DNA of 64,000 nucleotides from Diphasiastrum complanatum. Taxonomy: Eukaryota; Streptophyta; Lycopodiopsida; Lycopodiales; Lycopodiaceae. This document shows, one piece after another, positions 1 through 12,218 of the stretch. Location of the stretch: positions 1,699,672-1,763,671 of the forward strand of contig CM055110.1 of the NCBI GenBank assembly GCA_029204225.1. The letters are read 5' to 3'. Under the pieces are notes generated by a model. The model was not told the origin of the DNA and did not search any database. It saw only the letters and a program-made list of their open reading frames with translations. The stretch's first letter is position 1, and each line of letters opens with the position of its first letter. A program made the translations under genes and the position numbers.

Positions 1-1020
1 TTTTTTTGGTTAAGCGATTATAATAGAAGCTATTTAAACCATAATACTTATCCTCACATGCACAATTAGAGTTTTTATTAATGTCAATGGGCTTGGTTAG
101 ATCTTAATTTATTTTAATCAAATTTAAAATTTAGTTAAGATTATTGTTTTGAGCTCAAGTACAGTTGCATTTGGCTTGTATAATTATTAGACAGTTAAAT
201 ATTTAAGGCCTAAATTTGGAGACTTTATGCTCACAAATCACTACAAGGATGGGAGTCGTGTATTTTAACCTTTGTGAAAATTGAAGTGAGTTAGAAAGTA
301 TTGGGTGACTTTTTTTATCTAATTAAAATTTTCTATGCAATTGCAAATGTATTTTACTTACATATGGGCTTCATTGGAATTTAATATACTTTGCTGGTCA
401 TGATGAGAGAACACAATTTCAGTTATACCTAGTTTTCTACATGCTATGTCTATTATTTTTAGATTGGAAAACTTTATGCATCTAGACCTTTATGTGGATT
501 ACTTTTGGGAAGTCTATGTGAAGGAGACTATCTTTCTTCTTGCGAAAATGATACCAAAACGATGATACACCATATGAGAATAGTTAAAATTTATAAGAGT
601 ACATGCTTTTTAAATTGCAAGTGATGAATATCATTTGAATTTTTTAATTCATTAGATTATAGAGAACAATCAAAATAAGATAGTTTTTAATAAAGCTGCA
701 CTTCATTTTCCAAGACATAAATGAATAACTAGGAAAATTCTGGAAAAGAGCTTAGGGAGGGTCAAGAAGTTCAATCTACTTTGTATTCATTGATTTTCTC
801 AAGAGTATTCAATAGAGTGAAAAATTGGCAAGATTTTATTGTAAGTAAATTTCACTTCATCTTATCTTCATTCCAACTTTGTGAGGGAGTGCTAGAACTG
901 AGATTATAAGTCCATTTGCTGGATTAGAAATCTAATTTCAGTGAAACGCTACAAGTGTGAGACCTTTGTGAGTTTCAAGTCAATTAAATCTATTTCTTGT
1001 GTGTAGAATTCACTAGTAAG
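1..1020. other. AT-rich sequence without a recognised gene
   Basis: No long reading frame, primer-binding site or clear LTR terminus was seen here. The stretch runs straight into the copia gag that begins near 1021, so part of it may be that element's leader or a diverged LTR. This is position-based inference only. Confidence 0.4.
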
Positions 1021-2316
1021 ATGGGATCTATTGGAGCATACCTTCAAGAAACTAGTGAGAGATTGAATTCTACTAATTATGCTATTTGGAAGGTTAGGAT
1101 GGAGTCACTCATGGGGTTCCAAGACCTTTATGAGTTCTTGATTGAAGATGAAGATGAACCTCTAGGTGCACATGAGTTGATCAAATACAAGAAGAGATCT
1201 AGGCTAGCATTTCATTGTGTGAAGATAAATGTAAGCAATGAACTTTTGAGGGAAGTATCATCATGTACTAGTGCTAAAGAGTCTTGGGAGTTTTAAAAAT
1301 CAATCTATGATCCAAGCAACACTTATAGAGTACTTATGCTTAAAATTCATAGTTTGCAAAGCATGAGGAGAAGTGAGGAGAGTGCACATGATTATGTACT
1401 TAGAATCAAGTCTCTAAAGAGGGAGTTGGCTTCCATTGGAGAGAAGATTCACGATGGAGAGCTTGTACAGATTATCCTTAATGGTCTAGGAGATGACTTT
1501 GCAAATTTGGTCCAAAGTGTTGCCATCCAAGACACTTTGCCAACTGTAGAAAAACTTCACAGTGTATTATTGGCTGAAGAGTGTAGGATGCTCCACACCA
1601 AGGCAAGAATGAGTTCACTGTCCTTGCAGGATGGAGATGAGAAAGCCAATTTCTCATTCAACTGTAAAAAAAAGACCAATGGAAAGAAGAAGCATCCAAA
1701 TGAGGCCAAAGAAGAGGATGATGCATCAAGCTCAAAGGACAAGTCAAAGCAAAAATGCTTCTTTTGTGGAAAGAAGGGGCATTATGCATCCGAATGCTAC
1801 GAGAGACTAAGAGCACAAGAGGAGGAGGACAAACAAGGAAACCTTGCACATGAGGAGGAGGAGGATGAAGTAGATGTATTCTTGATGGCATCTACATCCT
1901 CACCAACAAGCAATGGCAATTCAAGAGATATATGGTGGATTGATAGTGGGGCTAGCTCCCACGTGTCTTTTGAAAAGGATTTTTTCTAAACCTTACACTT
2001 ATTCAATCATGCTAAAATTTTTGTTTTTACTGCAAGTGATGAAGAGTGTAGGATAGATGGTGTTGGTACCATCTCTATGTATCTAGAATCCTCAATGAGT
2101 TTGGATCTAAAAAATGTCCTTTATGTACCATCAATCACCAAGAATATGCTTAGTGTTGGTCTACTCTTAGAAAGTGGTTTGAATGTCCACTTTAAGCATG
2201 GTGTTTGTTTCATTTTGAAGAATGATGTTTGCATTGCAAAGGGATTTAAACATGGAAGATTGTTTAAGCTGGAAGCTAGTGTTGCTTTTGAGAGTGTGAG
2301 CTTGGCAAAGGATTGA
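1021..2316 (+). pseudogene. Ty1/copia gag-protease fragment (copia family 1)
   Basis: One frame reads from an ATG at 1021 to a stop at 2314-2316, broken by in-frame TAA codons at 1294-1296 and 1987-1989. It starts with a copia gag of the UBN2 type (ERLNSTNYAIWKVRMESL, then SIGEKIHDGELVQIILNGLG). A CCHC zinc knuckle follows (CFFCGKKGHYASEC, CX2CX4HX4C), which in this family binds RNA. The retropepsin active site WWIDSGASSHVS comes next, then the pre-integrase region (NVLYVPSITKNMLSVG). Integrase, reverse transcriptase and RNase H are absent. Apart from the two stops the frame is undamaged, so decay is moderate. The same gag recurs inverted at 4010-4290. Confidence 0.9.
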
Positions 2317-3120
2317 ATCTATCAAACTCATGTACTACACTTTCCCACACTTTCAAAAAGTGCTTATTCAAATGCCTTTAGTCTAATATAACTTTGAAAA
2401 GTTAAATTCTAAGTCTAATATGAAAATCGGCCTCAATTGCCAACTATAGAAATATGACCAAAATAGCAAAAGTAGTTGAAATTTCTCACACAATTTGATA
2501 AAAACTTAGTGTTCCATCATATACCACTACAGAAATGATGCCAATACATTATTTGAGACCACTATAAAAATGATATCAAGTTGAGCAGTGCTCGAGCTGA
2601 AAACGTTTCATAAATACTTAATAGGCCATGAGGTTACATTATAGTAATTTACTTTAGACCACTCTAGCTTGATAAACACCTAATGTGAGAGAATGATCAA
2701 ACATCAAACTTAAGATAATGTGAAGTTGTTTTCCATACAAAAATAGTAAGCTACTGTATTTCACATGTGTAGATCTGAATGTAGCAAAATATGAGCATTA
2801 TACACAAAAGATTGCACGATATCATCAAGATAGTCCACCAATGGATAGATCAACTCAAGAGAACTCATGTATAAGCATCAAATGAGATGAGAGAGAGAAG
2901 AATCCTTTCTCCCATGAGTTTACATCATTTTATAGCATGTCCATGCATCATTAATGAGCTTGGTTTCCTTCCATAACAAAAACCCTGCTATTAATATGGA
3001 CTAGATTCAATGTTTTAGCATAGACTTTGAGAATACTCCAAGTGAAGTCCTAAGTTTTGTAAACAAGTCTTTTTCCAATGATTTGGTGAAGATATCAGCT
3101 ACACATTTCTTTGAAGGTAC
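2317..3120. other. Gap between inverted copia remnants
   Basis: No coding similarity was recognised. The stretch is AT-rich and may hold LTR or untranslated sequence of either flanking copia remnant, but no TG..CA boundaries or primer-binding site were found. Confidence 0.3.
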
Positions 3121-4290
3121 ATGTTGAAGCTCTACCTCCTTTTCCATGACTTGCTACCTCACAAAGTGATATGCCACCTCAATATGCTTGCCCCTAGAAT
3201 GAAACATAGGATTGCTTGCCAACTTTTGGGCTCATAGGTTGTCACAAAAGATGATTGGGCTTGCAAGTGAAGATCCTTGATAATTCTCTTGATCCATACC
3301 ATCTCTTTTGTGCAATGAATAAGTGCCTTGTACTCGGCCTCACTAGATGACAATGAGATAGTGGCTTGTTTTTTCGACATCCATTATATAGCTCCATCAC
3401 CTATGAAAATACAGTGTGCACTTATGGATTTGCTATCCATTTGATCTCCATCAAAGTCCAAATCTGAAAATCCAAACAAGTTAGGTCTTGGTCCCTCATA
3501 CAATATGCCCTAATCTTGAGTTCCCATGATGTATCTCAAAATTCTTTATTCTAGCTTCCAATGCTCCTCACTAGGATCTTGCATAAATTGGCTTAATCTA
3601 CCAATACAATAGCTTAGATATGGTCTTGTGATGGCTAGATATATAAGTGGACCAACTAGTTTCCTATAGAGAGTAATGTCCTTGAAGGAGTTTTCATTAC
3701 TCTTATAGTTAGCTTCACATTTGACTCCATAGGTGTATCACAAGACTTTGCATCTACCATATAAAATCTCTTTAGAATAAAATTATTGTATTGAAAAATA
3801 AAAGTAGATTGAGAAGATCTAATCACTTCTATTCCTAAAATGTATACAAATGACCAAGATCATGCACCTCAAACTCCTTCTTGAGAGCACTCTTGATATC
3901 ATCAACATCTTGATTGTTTCCACCACTCAAGATGATATCATCCACATAGATGATGACCCGAATGCTAACCATCTTTGCCATGAGTGCAAAGGTCTCATCA
4001 TAGTCAATACCATGTATGGCAAAACTTTGGACCAAATTTACAAAGTCATCTCCTAGACCATTAAGGACAATTTGTACAAGCTCTCCATGATAAATCTTCT
4101 CTCCAATGGAAGCCAACTCCCTCTTTAGAGACTTGATTCTTAATCATGTGCACTCTCCTCACTTCTCCTCATGCTTTGGAAAATTTGAATTCTAAGCATA
4201 AGTACTCTAGAAGTATTGCTTGTTTCATAGATTAATTTTAAAGACTCCCAAGCCTCTTTAGCACTAGTACATGATGATACTTCCCTCAAG
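3120..4290 (-). pseudogene. Internally deleted copia gag-RT-RNase H remnant (copia family 1)
   Basis: Read on minus from 4290 downwards. Gag sequence nearly identical to 1250-1530 (ending DDFVNLVQSFAIHG) passes directly into reverse transcriptase (DYDETFALMAKMVSIR), then jumps to the catalytic block VIIYVDDIILSGG. RNase H follows (ISLSSSEAEYKALIHCTKEMVW, near 3380-3280). Zinc knuckle, protease, integrase and the middle of RT are missing. The gag-to-RT join lies inside a single 93-codon ORF (3835-4116), so two deletions happen to keep the frame open. Several stops occur below 3835. At the high-coordinate end the gag abuts a plus-strand gypsy integrase near 4288. Confidence 0.85.
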
Positions 4291-4835
4291 AAGACAATCT
4301 CCGATGGAAAGAGAGATTGGGACTCAAAGGTACTAGCGGCTGTTTGGGCTTATAACATAGCTTTGAAGACCAGTACCGGACAATCGCCTTTCTTTCTGGT
4401 CTATGGTACTGAAAGTGTTCTACCTATTGATATTGAACTGGAGACATTGAGGTCCTCCAAGGATCATGACCGTTCTTCTGAACCGTCCGCTAAACAATGA
4501 CTCTTGGTGCTGAACAGATTGGATGAAAAGCGTACCAGAGTGCTGCTGTAGATGGAGAGAAAGAAAAGGCGAGTTAAGCAGTTACACGATCTAAAGGCCA
4601 AACGGTACTAGTTACACGATCTAAAGGCCAAACGATACCAGTTTTGAGTTGGACAACTGGTTTAGTTTTATGATGCTTGGAGAGAACTCTTTCCTAGCAA
4701 GCTAATGCCCATCTGGTTAGGACCATATGTTCTTAAGAAAGTTTCGAGGAATAATATAGTCCTATTATGCGACATGAAAGGCCGCTATATGGCTACATCA
4801 GTCAACATTAACAAAATCAAATCCTATTACACATG
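4291..4835 (+). pseudogene. Ty3/gypsy integrase C-terminal region
   Basis: The plus-strand translation from 4291 contains AAVWAYNIALKTSTGQSPFF, then LVYGTESVLPIDIELETLR, the conserved region after the integrase catalytic core of plant gypsy elements. Stops and a small tandem duplication (4580-4639) interrupt it. It ends with a beta-rich tail (WLGPYVLKKVSRNNIVLLCD) typical of the integrase C-terminus. The catalytic core and upstream pol are missing because the inverted copia remnant replaces them at about 4288. A decayed coiled-coil ORF lies downstream on the same strand, matching the place of an extra 3' ORF in some gypsy elements. Confidence 0.8.
4580..4639. repeat. 30-bp tandem duplication in gypsy integrase remnant
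   Basis: Two adjacent 30-bp copies beginning AGTTACACGATCTAAAGG differ at two or three positions. The period keeps the frame, but the duplication is absent from the usual protein family, so it looks like a local slip event. Confidence 0.85.
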
Positions 4836-5227
4836 ATGATACAACCAGATCAAGAAGTAATGCAATTTGTCAAGCATGCCCGTTTATGGTTTTATGGTTG
4901 CAGTAAAATGCAAGGAACTATTCGAATAGTGCTAAAAGATGATGTTGGGTATGCTAATAGCTCATTTGGGTGTCTGCCTTGGCAAACACTATACCTGCAA
5001 TTCGGTGGAAGCTAAGGCTTTGATAGCCAAATTGAGGATAGCTGACCAAAAACAGATACTCATCTAACACAATGTTTCATTATTCGGCTGGACCGCTTGA
5101 AGAGATCTTGTCTCGGATGGTTTGAAGGACTCCATTGCCCAATGGATAATGCATTGGGGAAAGTGCGATTCCAAAGATATTGAGTCCATCAGGCAGGGAC
5201 TGCCCTCCCCAGTTAAATCGCCACTGT

Positions 5228-5271
5228 TAGAGGGGAGAAAGGCCTCTTTTAGAGGGGAGAAAGGCCTCTTT
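5228..5271. repeat. 22-bp perfect tandem duplication
   Basis: TAGAGGGGAGAAAGGCCTCT plus TT is repeated twice head to tail. The unit holds the short palindrome AGGCCT and a purine-rich half. The location, after a gypsy integrase, would suit a duplicated polypurine-like tract, but that is speculative. Confidence 0.8.
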
Positions 5272-5337
5272 TTCAGTAATATTTTGAATAAAAACTTACC
5301 AGATAACCCAAGGGTTGTTGGGCTTAGCCTTTTTTTT

Positions 5338-5361
5338 GGGGGGGGGGGGGGGGGGGGGGGG
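5338..5361. repeat. Uninterrupted G24 homopolymer after a T run
   Basis: A run of T passes directly into about 24 consecutive G residues on plus. Such runs can form G-quadruplexes and are prone to sequencing error, so the exact length is uncertain. Confidence 0.85.
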
Positions 5362-5389
5362 TGACCTATTGCAGGTGCCTTATGGTTAA

Positions 5390-7319
5390 AGCATATGCAT
5401 GTGGCTCATACTTTGAAAAGCAATATGGCTTGCATGCCAAAGATTTTATCACACGCTTGGGAGTACTACGAGACGGCTGCCATATCAGAGTATCTTTCCT
5501 AAATTATTGCAAATGCGACCGTTGAAGTGCCTAGATTGATACAAAAGCAAGCCTTTATGCATTCGAGGGTGCTGCAATCTCTGTCATTCTAGCAAGTCAC
5601 CCTTTACATGAGTAGAGAAGAAGATGGATTCGGCTATGGCAAAGCGTGATCCAAGTCGGTATGCTGAATATGTGTCTGATTGAAGGCTGCAGAATTGCTG
5701 GCCTTTGCTAGCCATGGCCTACTATTATGCTCTAGGTTTTGGAGCCTCTCTCCTGAAGTTGTGATCAATCAAACTGGATGCTGCAGACTACGGACAGACA
5801 AGTGAGAGTTCTTACCACCCCTTGGGTGGTTGATGCTTTGAAGCTTCCTACTTGTGGTGAGCTGGTAAAGAAACGGTTGGGGACTACGCAAGGGAGGCTG
5901 AGGCGCTAAAGGATTATTTCGGGGGTGAGAAACCAACTCCTGAATCCTACTTTGCTATGGAAAAATGGCAAGATGCTAGTCTGATAATGTTCTTAAAATG
6001 AGTGGCCGAAGTGCTCACACGGCGGATTCATCCCAATTTTATGAGTGGAGAATTAGTTCAAGCGACAATCAAGGCTTACAATGGTGTTGTAATGAATTGG
6101 GCAGAATGGACGCTAGAGTGGATCAAATGGGATATCATTTGTTTTGCAACAGGGATGAGTAAGCGGTTGGGATTTGCTCTGTCTCTTAACAAGATGATTG
6201 TTGTCTAGTTCAATTTGTTTGTCTTCCAGGTGATTATCGGTCCAATTGCTGTCAAAGATCCTGATTGTCCTCAAATTGATGCTGAGGGGCATAATAATAT
6301 TCAACCACAAGATGATGACCTGCTGCGGAGATCCCGTATGAAGACAATGGCCAAGCAGAGGTTGCCTACCCAGCCTAAGGCACGAGTCAGACAGAAGATT
6401 GATGGACCAGAGGCATGTTGATAGGTACTCAGATTTGAGTACCCCAGTTCATGATTTTGAAATGGTTGAAGGACTGCCAGAAGACGAAGTCCTCGCGCAT
6501 GCTTCTGATAATATTGTGGACATCGATAATGATGTGGCTGTGAATGAGTCCGATGCTGGAGGCAAAGCCACTAATCTCGACTCTATAAATCCCTTTGTTG
6601 ATCCAACTAAGAAAGTACCAGAGACCCCATAATGCCACTTTCACCCGAAAGCTGCTGAACCTGCACGAACTGTTGCTACGAACGTTGATGTTGGAAACTC
6701 AGGACCACCTGGGTTCATGAAGACGCTGGTTGAAATCTGTGATGGGCTGCAATTACTGACGCGGGAGACATTGCAACATTCCAAGGACGATACTCCTGTG
6801 AGACCAGCGGACCCGCCTATTGATGCTGAGAAGAATGTTTCTGACAAGGGACAGTCGGTACGCGGTACTCCTGCTGATGCACAGCAGGTGCTTTATGATA
6901 CTAGTGACACCACACCACAGGGTCTTGATCCAAGTGTCAACCGATTCGGTGTCAACATACTTGGCTGCAAGCCACTCTTCCGCATCTGCCAATGATACCG
7001 TTATTGGTGTCCCTCAGTTTACCGGTAAGGTTCTTTAGCAGTTGAGCATTTAACAATAGAAGAAATGCTAAAAGAGAACCTGGAAGCCAGCGAGGCAAGA
7101 TTGGCATTGTTGAAAGCTAACAATATCAAATTGCGTGAGAAGTTGTTGGGGGTTGAAGGGCACTTAGCGGCCACTAAGGCTGAGTCCTATCAGCTGGAGA
7201 ATGAAATTCCATACTACCAGGCTGCATGCACTGTGGTTGCTGCTCAGGCCAACAAAGATAATCAATCAACAGACTACGGAAGCTTATACATAGGCGCTTG
7301 TGTCTTATTTTTACATTGA
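5390..7319 (+). pseudogene. Decayed coiled-coil ORF downstream of gypsy pol (copy A)
   Basis: Scattered open segments on plus, separated by stops and frameshifts, look like one decayed protein: a region near 5390-6200, an acidic linker near 6420-6630 (HDFEMVEGLPEDEVLAHASD) and a coiled-coil segment near 7065-7260 (ENLEASEARLALLKANNIKL). Function is unknown. Its place after a gypsy integrase on the same strand resembles the extra 3' ORFs described for some plant gypsy lineages. Three other coiled-coil ORFs in this window (22.5-24.8, 26.6-27.9 and 51.1-53.6 kb) have a similar build, but clear sequence identity with this copy was not seen. Confidence 0.45.
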
Positions 7320-7882
7320 TTGTGCCATTTTGCTGCTTTCTTTTATGTTGTCAAATGTTTTAACCACTCTCCTTTCCTCTATCAGTTTGATGAATGTTAT
7401 AATGTACTAATGTTAGATCTGATAAACATCTTGTGTGTGAGACACTTAAGCCTCGTGATGGCGACACTGATAGCATATCAACAACGTGATGGTTCCAACA
7501 CTGACTCCTGATAGATGGAAGTCAGACTGTTATCAGACCGGGTCTAGTTTAATTCCAACAACAATGATCTATTAGCTGGGTTGGATCTTACAAGGTCGAC
7601 ACAGATCTCGGAATGCATGCTACTATTATCGAGGATCTCTTTCCGAGGTATACATCATGGTATATACTGAGGTTTGGGAACTTTTTTTAAACAAAATTTT
7701 TACATAAAATCCTCGGTAATAAGGTCAGAAATCCTCCATAATGTTGTAGTGAGGACTGGATTTCCCTTGGAACCAGGGATGATAGAACCAGGTTCCGTGG
7801 GAAGCTTATCGAGCTATGAAGATAGCTCTGATATAAAATTGCTTTAGATACAATGTGGGTATCAGATAAAGGGATCAGATGT
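7320..7882. other. Non-coding junction between retroelements
   Basis: No protein similarity was recognised. On minus, the 7690-7882 part lies directly downstream of a primer-binding-site-like sequence at 7883-7894 and may be the leader of a second, otherwise missing element. A possible LTR between 7500 and 7690 could not be bounded. Confidence 0.3.
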
Positions 7883-7894
7883 GCTCTGATACCA
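7883..7894 (-). promoter_or_regulatory. Primer-binding site (initiator Met tRNA type)
   Basis: On minus this reads TGGTATCAGAGC, preceded by CAACA. This is the standard copia primer-binding site where tRNA-Met primes minus-strand DNA synthesis. Here it sits immediately after a truncated RT on the same strand, so it marks a junction to another element rather than the start of the copia element at 7904-10743. Confidence 0.7.
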
Positions 7895-7903
7895 TGTTGA
7901 GGA

Positions 7904-10743
7904 GTGTCATCATCTCTAGATGGCTTACTGCTAGTATCACTGGGCGTGGATACGGGTTTGCAATCTTGCATGTTGAACCTGTTCAAGAGTTCAGATGCAT
8001 AGTTGGCTTGGGAAATAAATACACAGTTTTGCTTTCTCCAAACCTCCAAGCCAAGAGAATAGTGGATGAGGCCCAAATCCTTCATCTCGAACTCATTTGA
8101 TAAATGAGCCTTCACCTTTTAAATAAGCTGCCCATTGTTACCCGTGATGACCAAGTCATCCACATAGAGAACTATCAAAACAATGTTTCCATCTTCCTCC
8201 TTCACGAACAGGTTGTAATTCGACTGACTCTTTATGAATTGCTCCTTGGCAAAATAGTCGTCAATACGACTATACCAGGCCCTGGGTGCCTGCTTCAAAC
8301 CATATAAGGCCTTCTTAAGCCTGCATATTATAGTTTCCTTGCCCTTAGCCTCAAAACCTTGTGGCTGATCCATGTAGACTTTGTCCCAACTGTCCATTGA
8401 GAAAAGCACTCTTCACGTCCATTTGATGGACCTCCCAATCAAAAAATGTAGCCAACTCTAAAATCAACCTGATAGACGTCATCTTAGCTACAAATGCAAG
8501 CATCTGATCATAGTCCAAGCCCTCCTGCTATGCATAGCCTTTAGCAACCAGCCTTGCCTTATGGTTTTCGATGCTCCCATCTGATTCGTATTTGGTCCTG
8601 TAGACCATTTACACCCAATACGATGCTTTCTTTTTGGTAACTTCACCAAATCCCATGTATCATTCCTGAGAATGGAGTCGTACTCCTCTTGCATAGCATG
8701 TTGTCTCATCTGCTGTCTCAACGAATGTATGTGGATCTTGTGAATCCAAAATAGTAGTCACAAGTGCATAGTTTGTCTCCTGGTGTCCATGCTGTTGGGC
8801 TTGCCTTTGAGACCTCCTTGCCCCTGGATTGTTGCTCTCTCCCTCATCCAATACCAAACCATTCTACACAGTTTGCCAATACCACTTGGGAAACTTCTTC
8901 CTTGTAGTTGGTGATGAAGATGTTGAATAGGACTCAATAGCTTTGTCCTTCCGCTTCCTAGCCTCCTTGGATTCTTCCTCTTGATCACTCATACGATCAT
9001 CCTGAGGCTCCCCAATATATGGATGTGGATCATCAAGTACTGGCACAAATTCACTTGTATCCTCCATCTCATGCTCCTCCATAGGAGGTGCTTGATCTTC
9101 TTCAAAGATCACATCTTGACTTATGATTCTCTTCTTGCTAGTAATATTGTAGAGTCAATAAGTTTTGCTTTCTTCATTGTATCCCAAGAAAATACACTTT
9201 GCTGATTTTGTATCCAGATTCTTCCTATTATCCTTGGGAATGTGGGCATAGGCCGTACAACCAAACACTCGCAAAGCGCCCACCTTGGGCTCAATGCCGC
9301 TAAATGCCTCTTCTGGAGTCGTGCCTTCCAACTTTGGTTGGACTTCTATTCAACAGAAAAACCGCTATGTGCATTGCCTCGCCCCAAAAAGAGTTTGACA
9401 GCCACTTTGCCTTGACACCTTACACTCTCCACAATAGTTTGGTTCTTTCTCTCAGCTATGCCGTTTTGTTGAGGGGTATAAGGAGTTGTAAGATGCTTTT
9501 TGATCCCATTGGCCTTGCAGAATTCCACAAATGTTGTCTTAATGAACTCTCCACCATCGTCCTGACCTGAGCATCTTTATCTTCTTTCTTGAATGTTCTT
9601 CTACCAAAGCTTTGAAATGCTGAAAGTACTTGAATGCTTCAGATTTTTGCTTCAAGAAATAAATCCAAATCTTGTGTGGGAAGTCATTAATAAAGGTCAT
9701 GAAGTAAAAAGCCCCCCCCCACCCCTGCAGACCTGGCTCCAACAAATCTGAATGTACCAAGTCAAGTATACATGCTGCCCTATTGGTTCTCTCCTTGGAA
9801 AACTTCTGTCTTTGTTGTTTTCCAATAGCGCAAGCCTCGCAAACTGAAGAGCTTGGCTTAATGATTGGAAGCCCCTCCACCATATGATGCTGGTTCAACA
9901 CCTGCATGCTTTGGTAGCCAAGATGTCCATACCTCTCATGCCACAACCTATCCACATCACTTCCTTTTGTTGTATAAGCATGCTGACTAGGGATAGAAGT
10001 GTACAACGTCCTATATAGATTTTCTTCCTGCAAACCTTTGGCCACAACCTTCATATCACTCAAGTCCAACACAAGACAACTAGCATCAAATTCTACTCTC
10101 ATATTTTGTTGAGTAATAGCTCCTACTGAAAGAATATTTTTAGCAAGTCTTGGTATATATAAGACATTCTTAATGACTTTGACTTCTCCTGATGGAAGCT
10201 TTATAGGTATTGTGCCCTTTCCCTTGACCTTGTGTGTTGAGTTGACACCTAGGCACATCTCTTTTCCATCACAAATCCCCACAAAGGTATCAAACCAGCC
10301 CCTATGAGGGGCTGATAAGCATATGACAAGCTATTCAAAACTATTAGCACCAAGTCTTTGTCGGCAATAGCCTCTCCAAGCACAAAAAGCTGATATCTAA
10401 GATCCTGAATCTTAGTAAGATGATCAGTAATTGTCTCCCCTATCTCCATTCTGAGAGTATACAACTTGTTCCTCAAGTAGAGAATCCTAGTTGTACTTGC
10501 TATCTCATACAATGCACAAAGAATGTGCCATGCATCTACAGGCCCTTTGGCTGACCTGATTAGAGGAATCACATTATCCCTCACTGACATGTTGATGATC
10601 CTGTGTGCCTTTTCCCATCTCTTGATATAGTCCTTGAGTTCAAGTTCAGATGTTGGAACAGGCACCTCACCCGTCACAAGCTTCCAACATTCTTTATCTG
10701 TTCCAAATGCTAAAGCTAGTGCCATCAAGTCGGCTGGCTTCAC
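7904..10743 (-). pseudogene. Ty1/copia gag-IN-RT remnant (copia family 2)
   Basis: Read on minus. Gag starts at 10743 (RIINMSVRDNVIPLIRSAKG). It is cut near 10290 and joined to the end of the protease region (KNVLYIPRLAKNILSVGAIT), so the zinc knuckle and protease active site are lost. The pre-integrase zinc region is kept (WHERYGHLGYQS then VCEACAIGKQ), followed by the integrase core (LVHSDLLEP to about 9346, TPYTPQQNGIAERKNQ). A linker follows (9112-8660), then reverse transcriptase with IVLYVDDLVITG near 8150. RT stops after NRFNMQDCKPVSTPSD at about 7904, where foreign leader sequence begins. RNase H and a 3' LTR are absent. Frameshifts are frequent, so the copy is dead. Confidence 0.9.
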
Positions 10744-11705
10744 TCAGCATGCTCTCTACAAGACTAGACATAGCTGGATAGAAATAAAACACAAAAGGTA
10801 AATTGGGGTTTTCACCCAGGTAGGGTATGCAGCCACTTGCTCAATAACCCTCAGCTTCTGGATTTGAAACTATCCTCTCGCCTATCCTAGCTCTTGTCCA
10901 ATATAAGGGAAGCTCCCTTAAGATCTTGCTTACAAGATAAAACACAATAAAAAACACACTATGGAGCAACCGCCAAACCAAATAGAAGCAACCAATTAGC
11001 TCTAGAAGCTTCACCCCCAAGCCAAGGAGTAGGAAGCATGAAGGTAGAGTAAAACCGTGGCACTGAATCCATCACAAATATATGAGGAGTAGCGCGAGTT
11101 TGGCCTCTTCTTATAGAGCCATGAACCACCTGTGCAATAGACATGCAAGGTCCTAACTCTCCTATACTTAGATTCCTCCAGAATAGATTCTCTATGCATA
11201 GATCCTCTATTCATAGAATTGCTATTGATAACTCTACACATGCCTTGACAGTCCCAAAACTTGTACTAACTGCATTTAGTGTGTTCTGGACCTCATAAGA
11301 ATATTAGTTACTTTCGGGTCACGTCCAGCATGATGTGGCATAACTAACAGCTTGTTTCACTATAGTACTGTGTATCCAGAACTAGGAGTATATTGAATCC
11401 TATGTACTGATCATGGACATGACATCCAAGGTCCACTCAGAACTTTCACTGAAGTTCCCACTGTAGAAAGCGCCCTTCTATAGCCCTAGCTATCCAAAAA
11501 GACTCAAAAAAATTTCTCCTAAGCTAGAAAGTTTTTGGATCACAGTACTCCCCTTGCCAACAGTACTCCAACCATGCAGATAGCATAAAGATCAGATGCC
11601 CCTACAAAAAGTGCGCCCTCCTCAAAGATAAGTTGCTCTCTAGGAATGGTAGGAATCTGATCAAAACAGGTCCAAGATTTCACCACACCACAGGCAACAT
11701 AGCTT
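10744..11705. other. Long leader between copia primer-binding site and gag
   Basis: No coding similarity was recognised. The stretch lies between gag (10743) and a minus-strand primer-binding site (11706-11717) of the copia family 2 element and fits a long 5' untranslated leader or an inserted non-coding segment. Confidence 0.35.
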
Positions 11706-11717
11706 GCTTTGATACCA
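11706..11717 (-). promoter_or_regulatory. Primer-binding site of copia family 2
   Basis: The minus strand reads TGGTATCAAAGC, one base from the usual initiator-Met type. It directly follows an LTR-like end in TTTTTTCA, so the 5' LTR should lie at higher coordinates from 11718. Confidence 0.65.
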
Positions 11718-11940
11718 TGAAAAAATCCAAGGCCTAGATATGGAGTATCATAACAACATAGTAAGCACACTATGGAAGCTTGAAAAAACCAGCTATGGAG
11801 TAGAAAATCAAAGCAAGAGAGAGAGGACTTCAAAGCTCACACAACTTGAATGATTATTGAAAGAGTAGTAGGGCGTGGAAACCCCTCCAAACTAAGGGCC
11901 ACTTATAGCATGTAATGTATAGAGGTGGTGTCTTGCTAAT

Positions 11941-12218
11941 TCTAGCTCTAGGACCCACATGGGTCCTCAACCTACTTATTATTACTTACCTAATTAGCAC
12001 AAGTGGGGTGTACTATGTACATAAATGTTTTACCCCCATGTCTTATGCACAACTTACAAGTTACAAGTATACAAGCCTTTCTAGCTCTAGGACCCACATG
12101 GGTCCTCAACCTACTTATTATTACTTACCTAATTAGCACAGGTGGGGTGTACTATGTACATAAATGTTTTACCCCCATGTCTTATGCACAACTTACAAGT
12201 TACAAGTATACAAGCCTT
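11941..12218. repeat. 139-bp tandem duplication (2 copies)
   Basis: The 139-bp unit beginning TCTAGCTCTAGGACCCACAT occurs twice head to tail (11941 and 12080) with about one visible mismatch, so the duplication is recent compared with the decay of the neighbouring pol. It has open frames (for example LGPTWVLNLL twice), but these carry no recognised domain. Confidence 0.95.
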
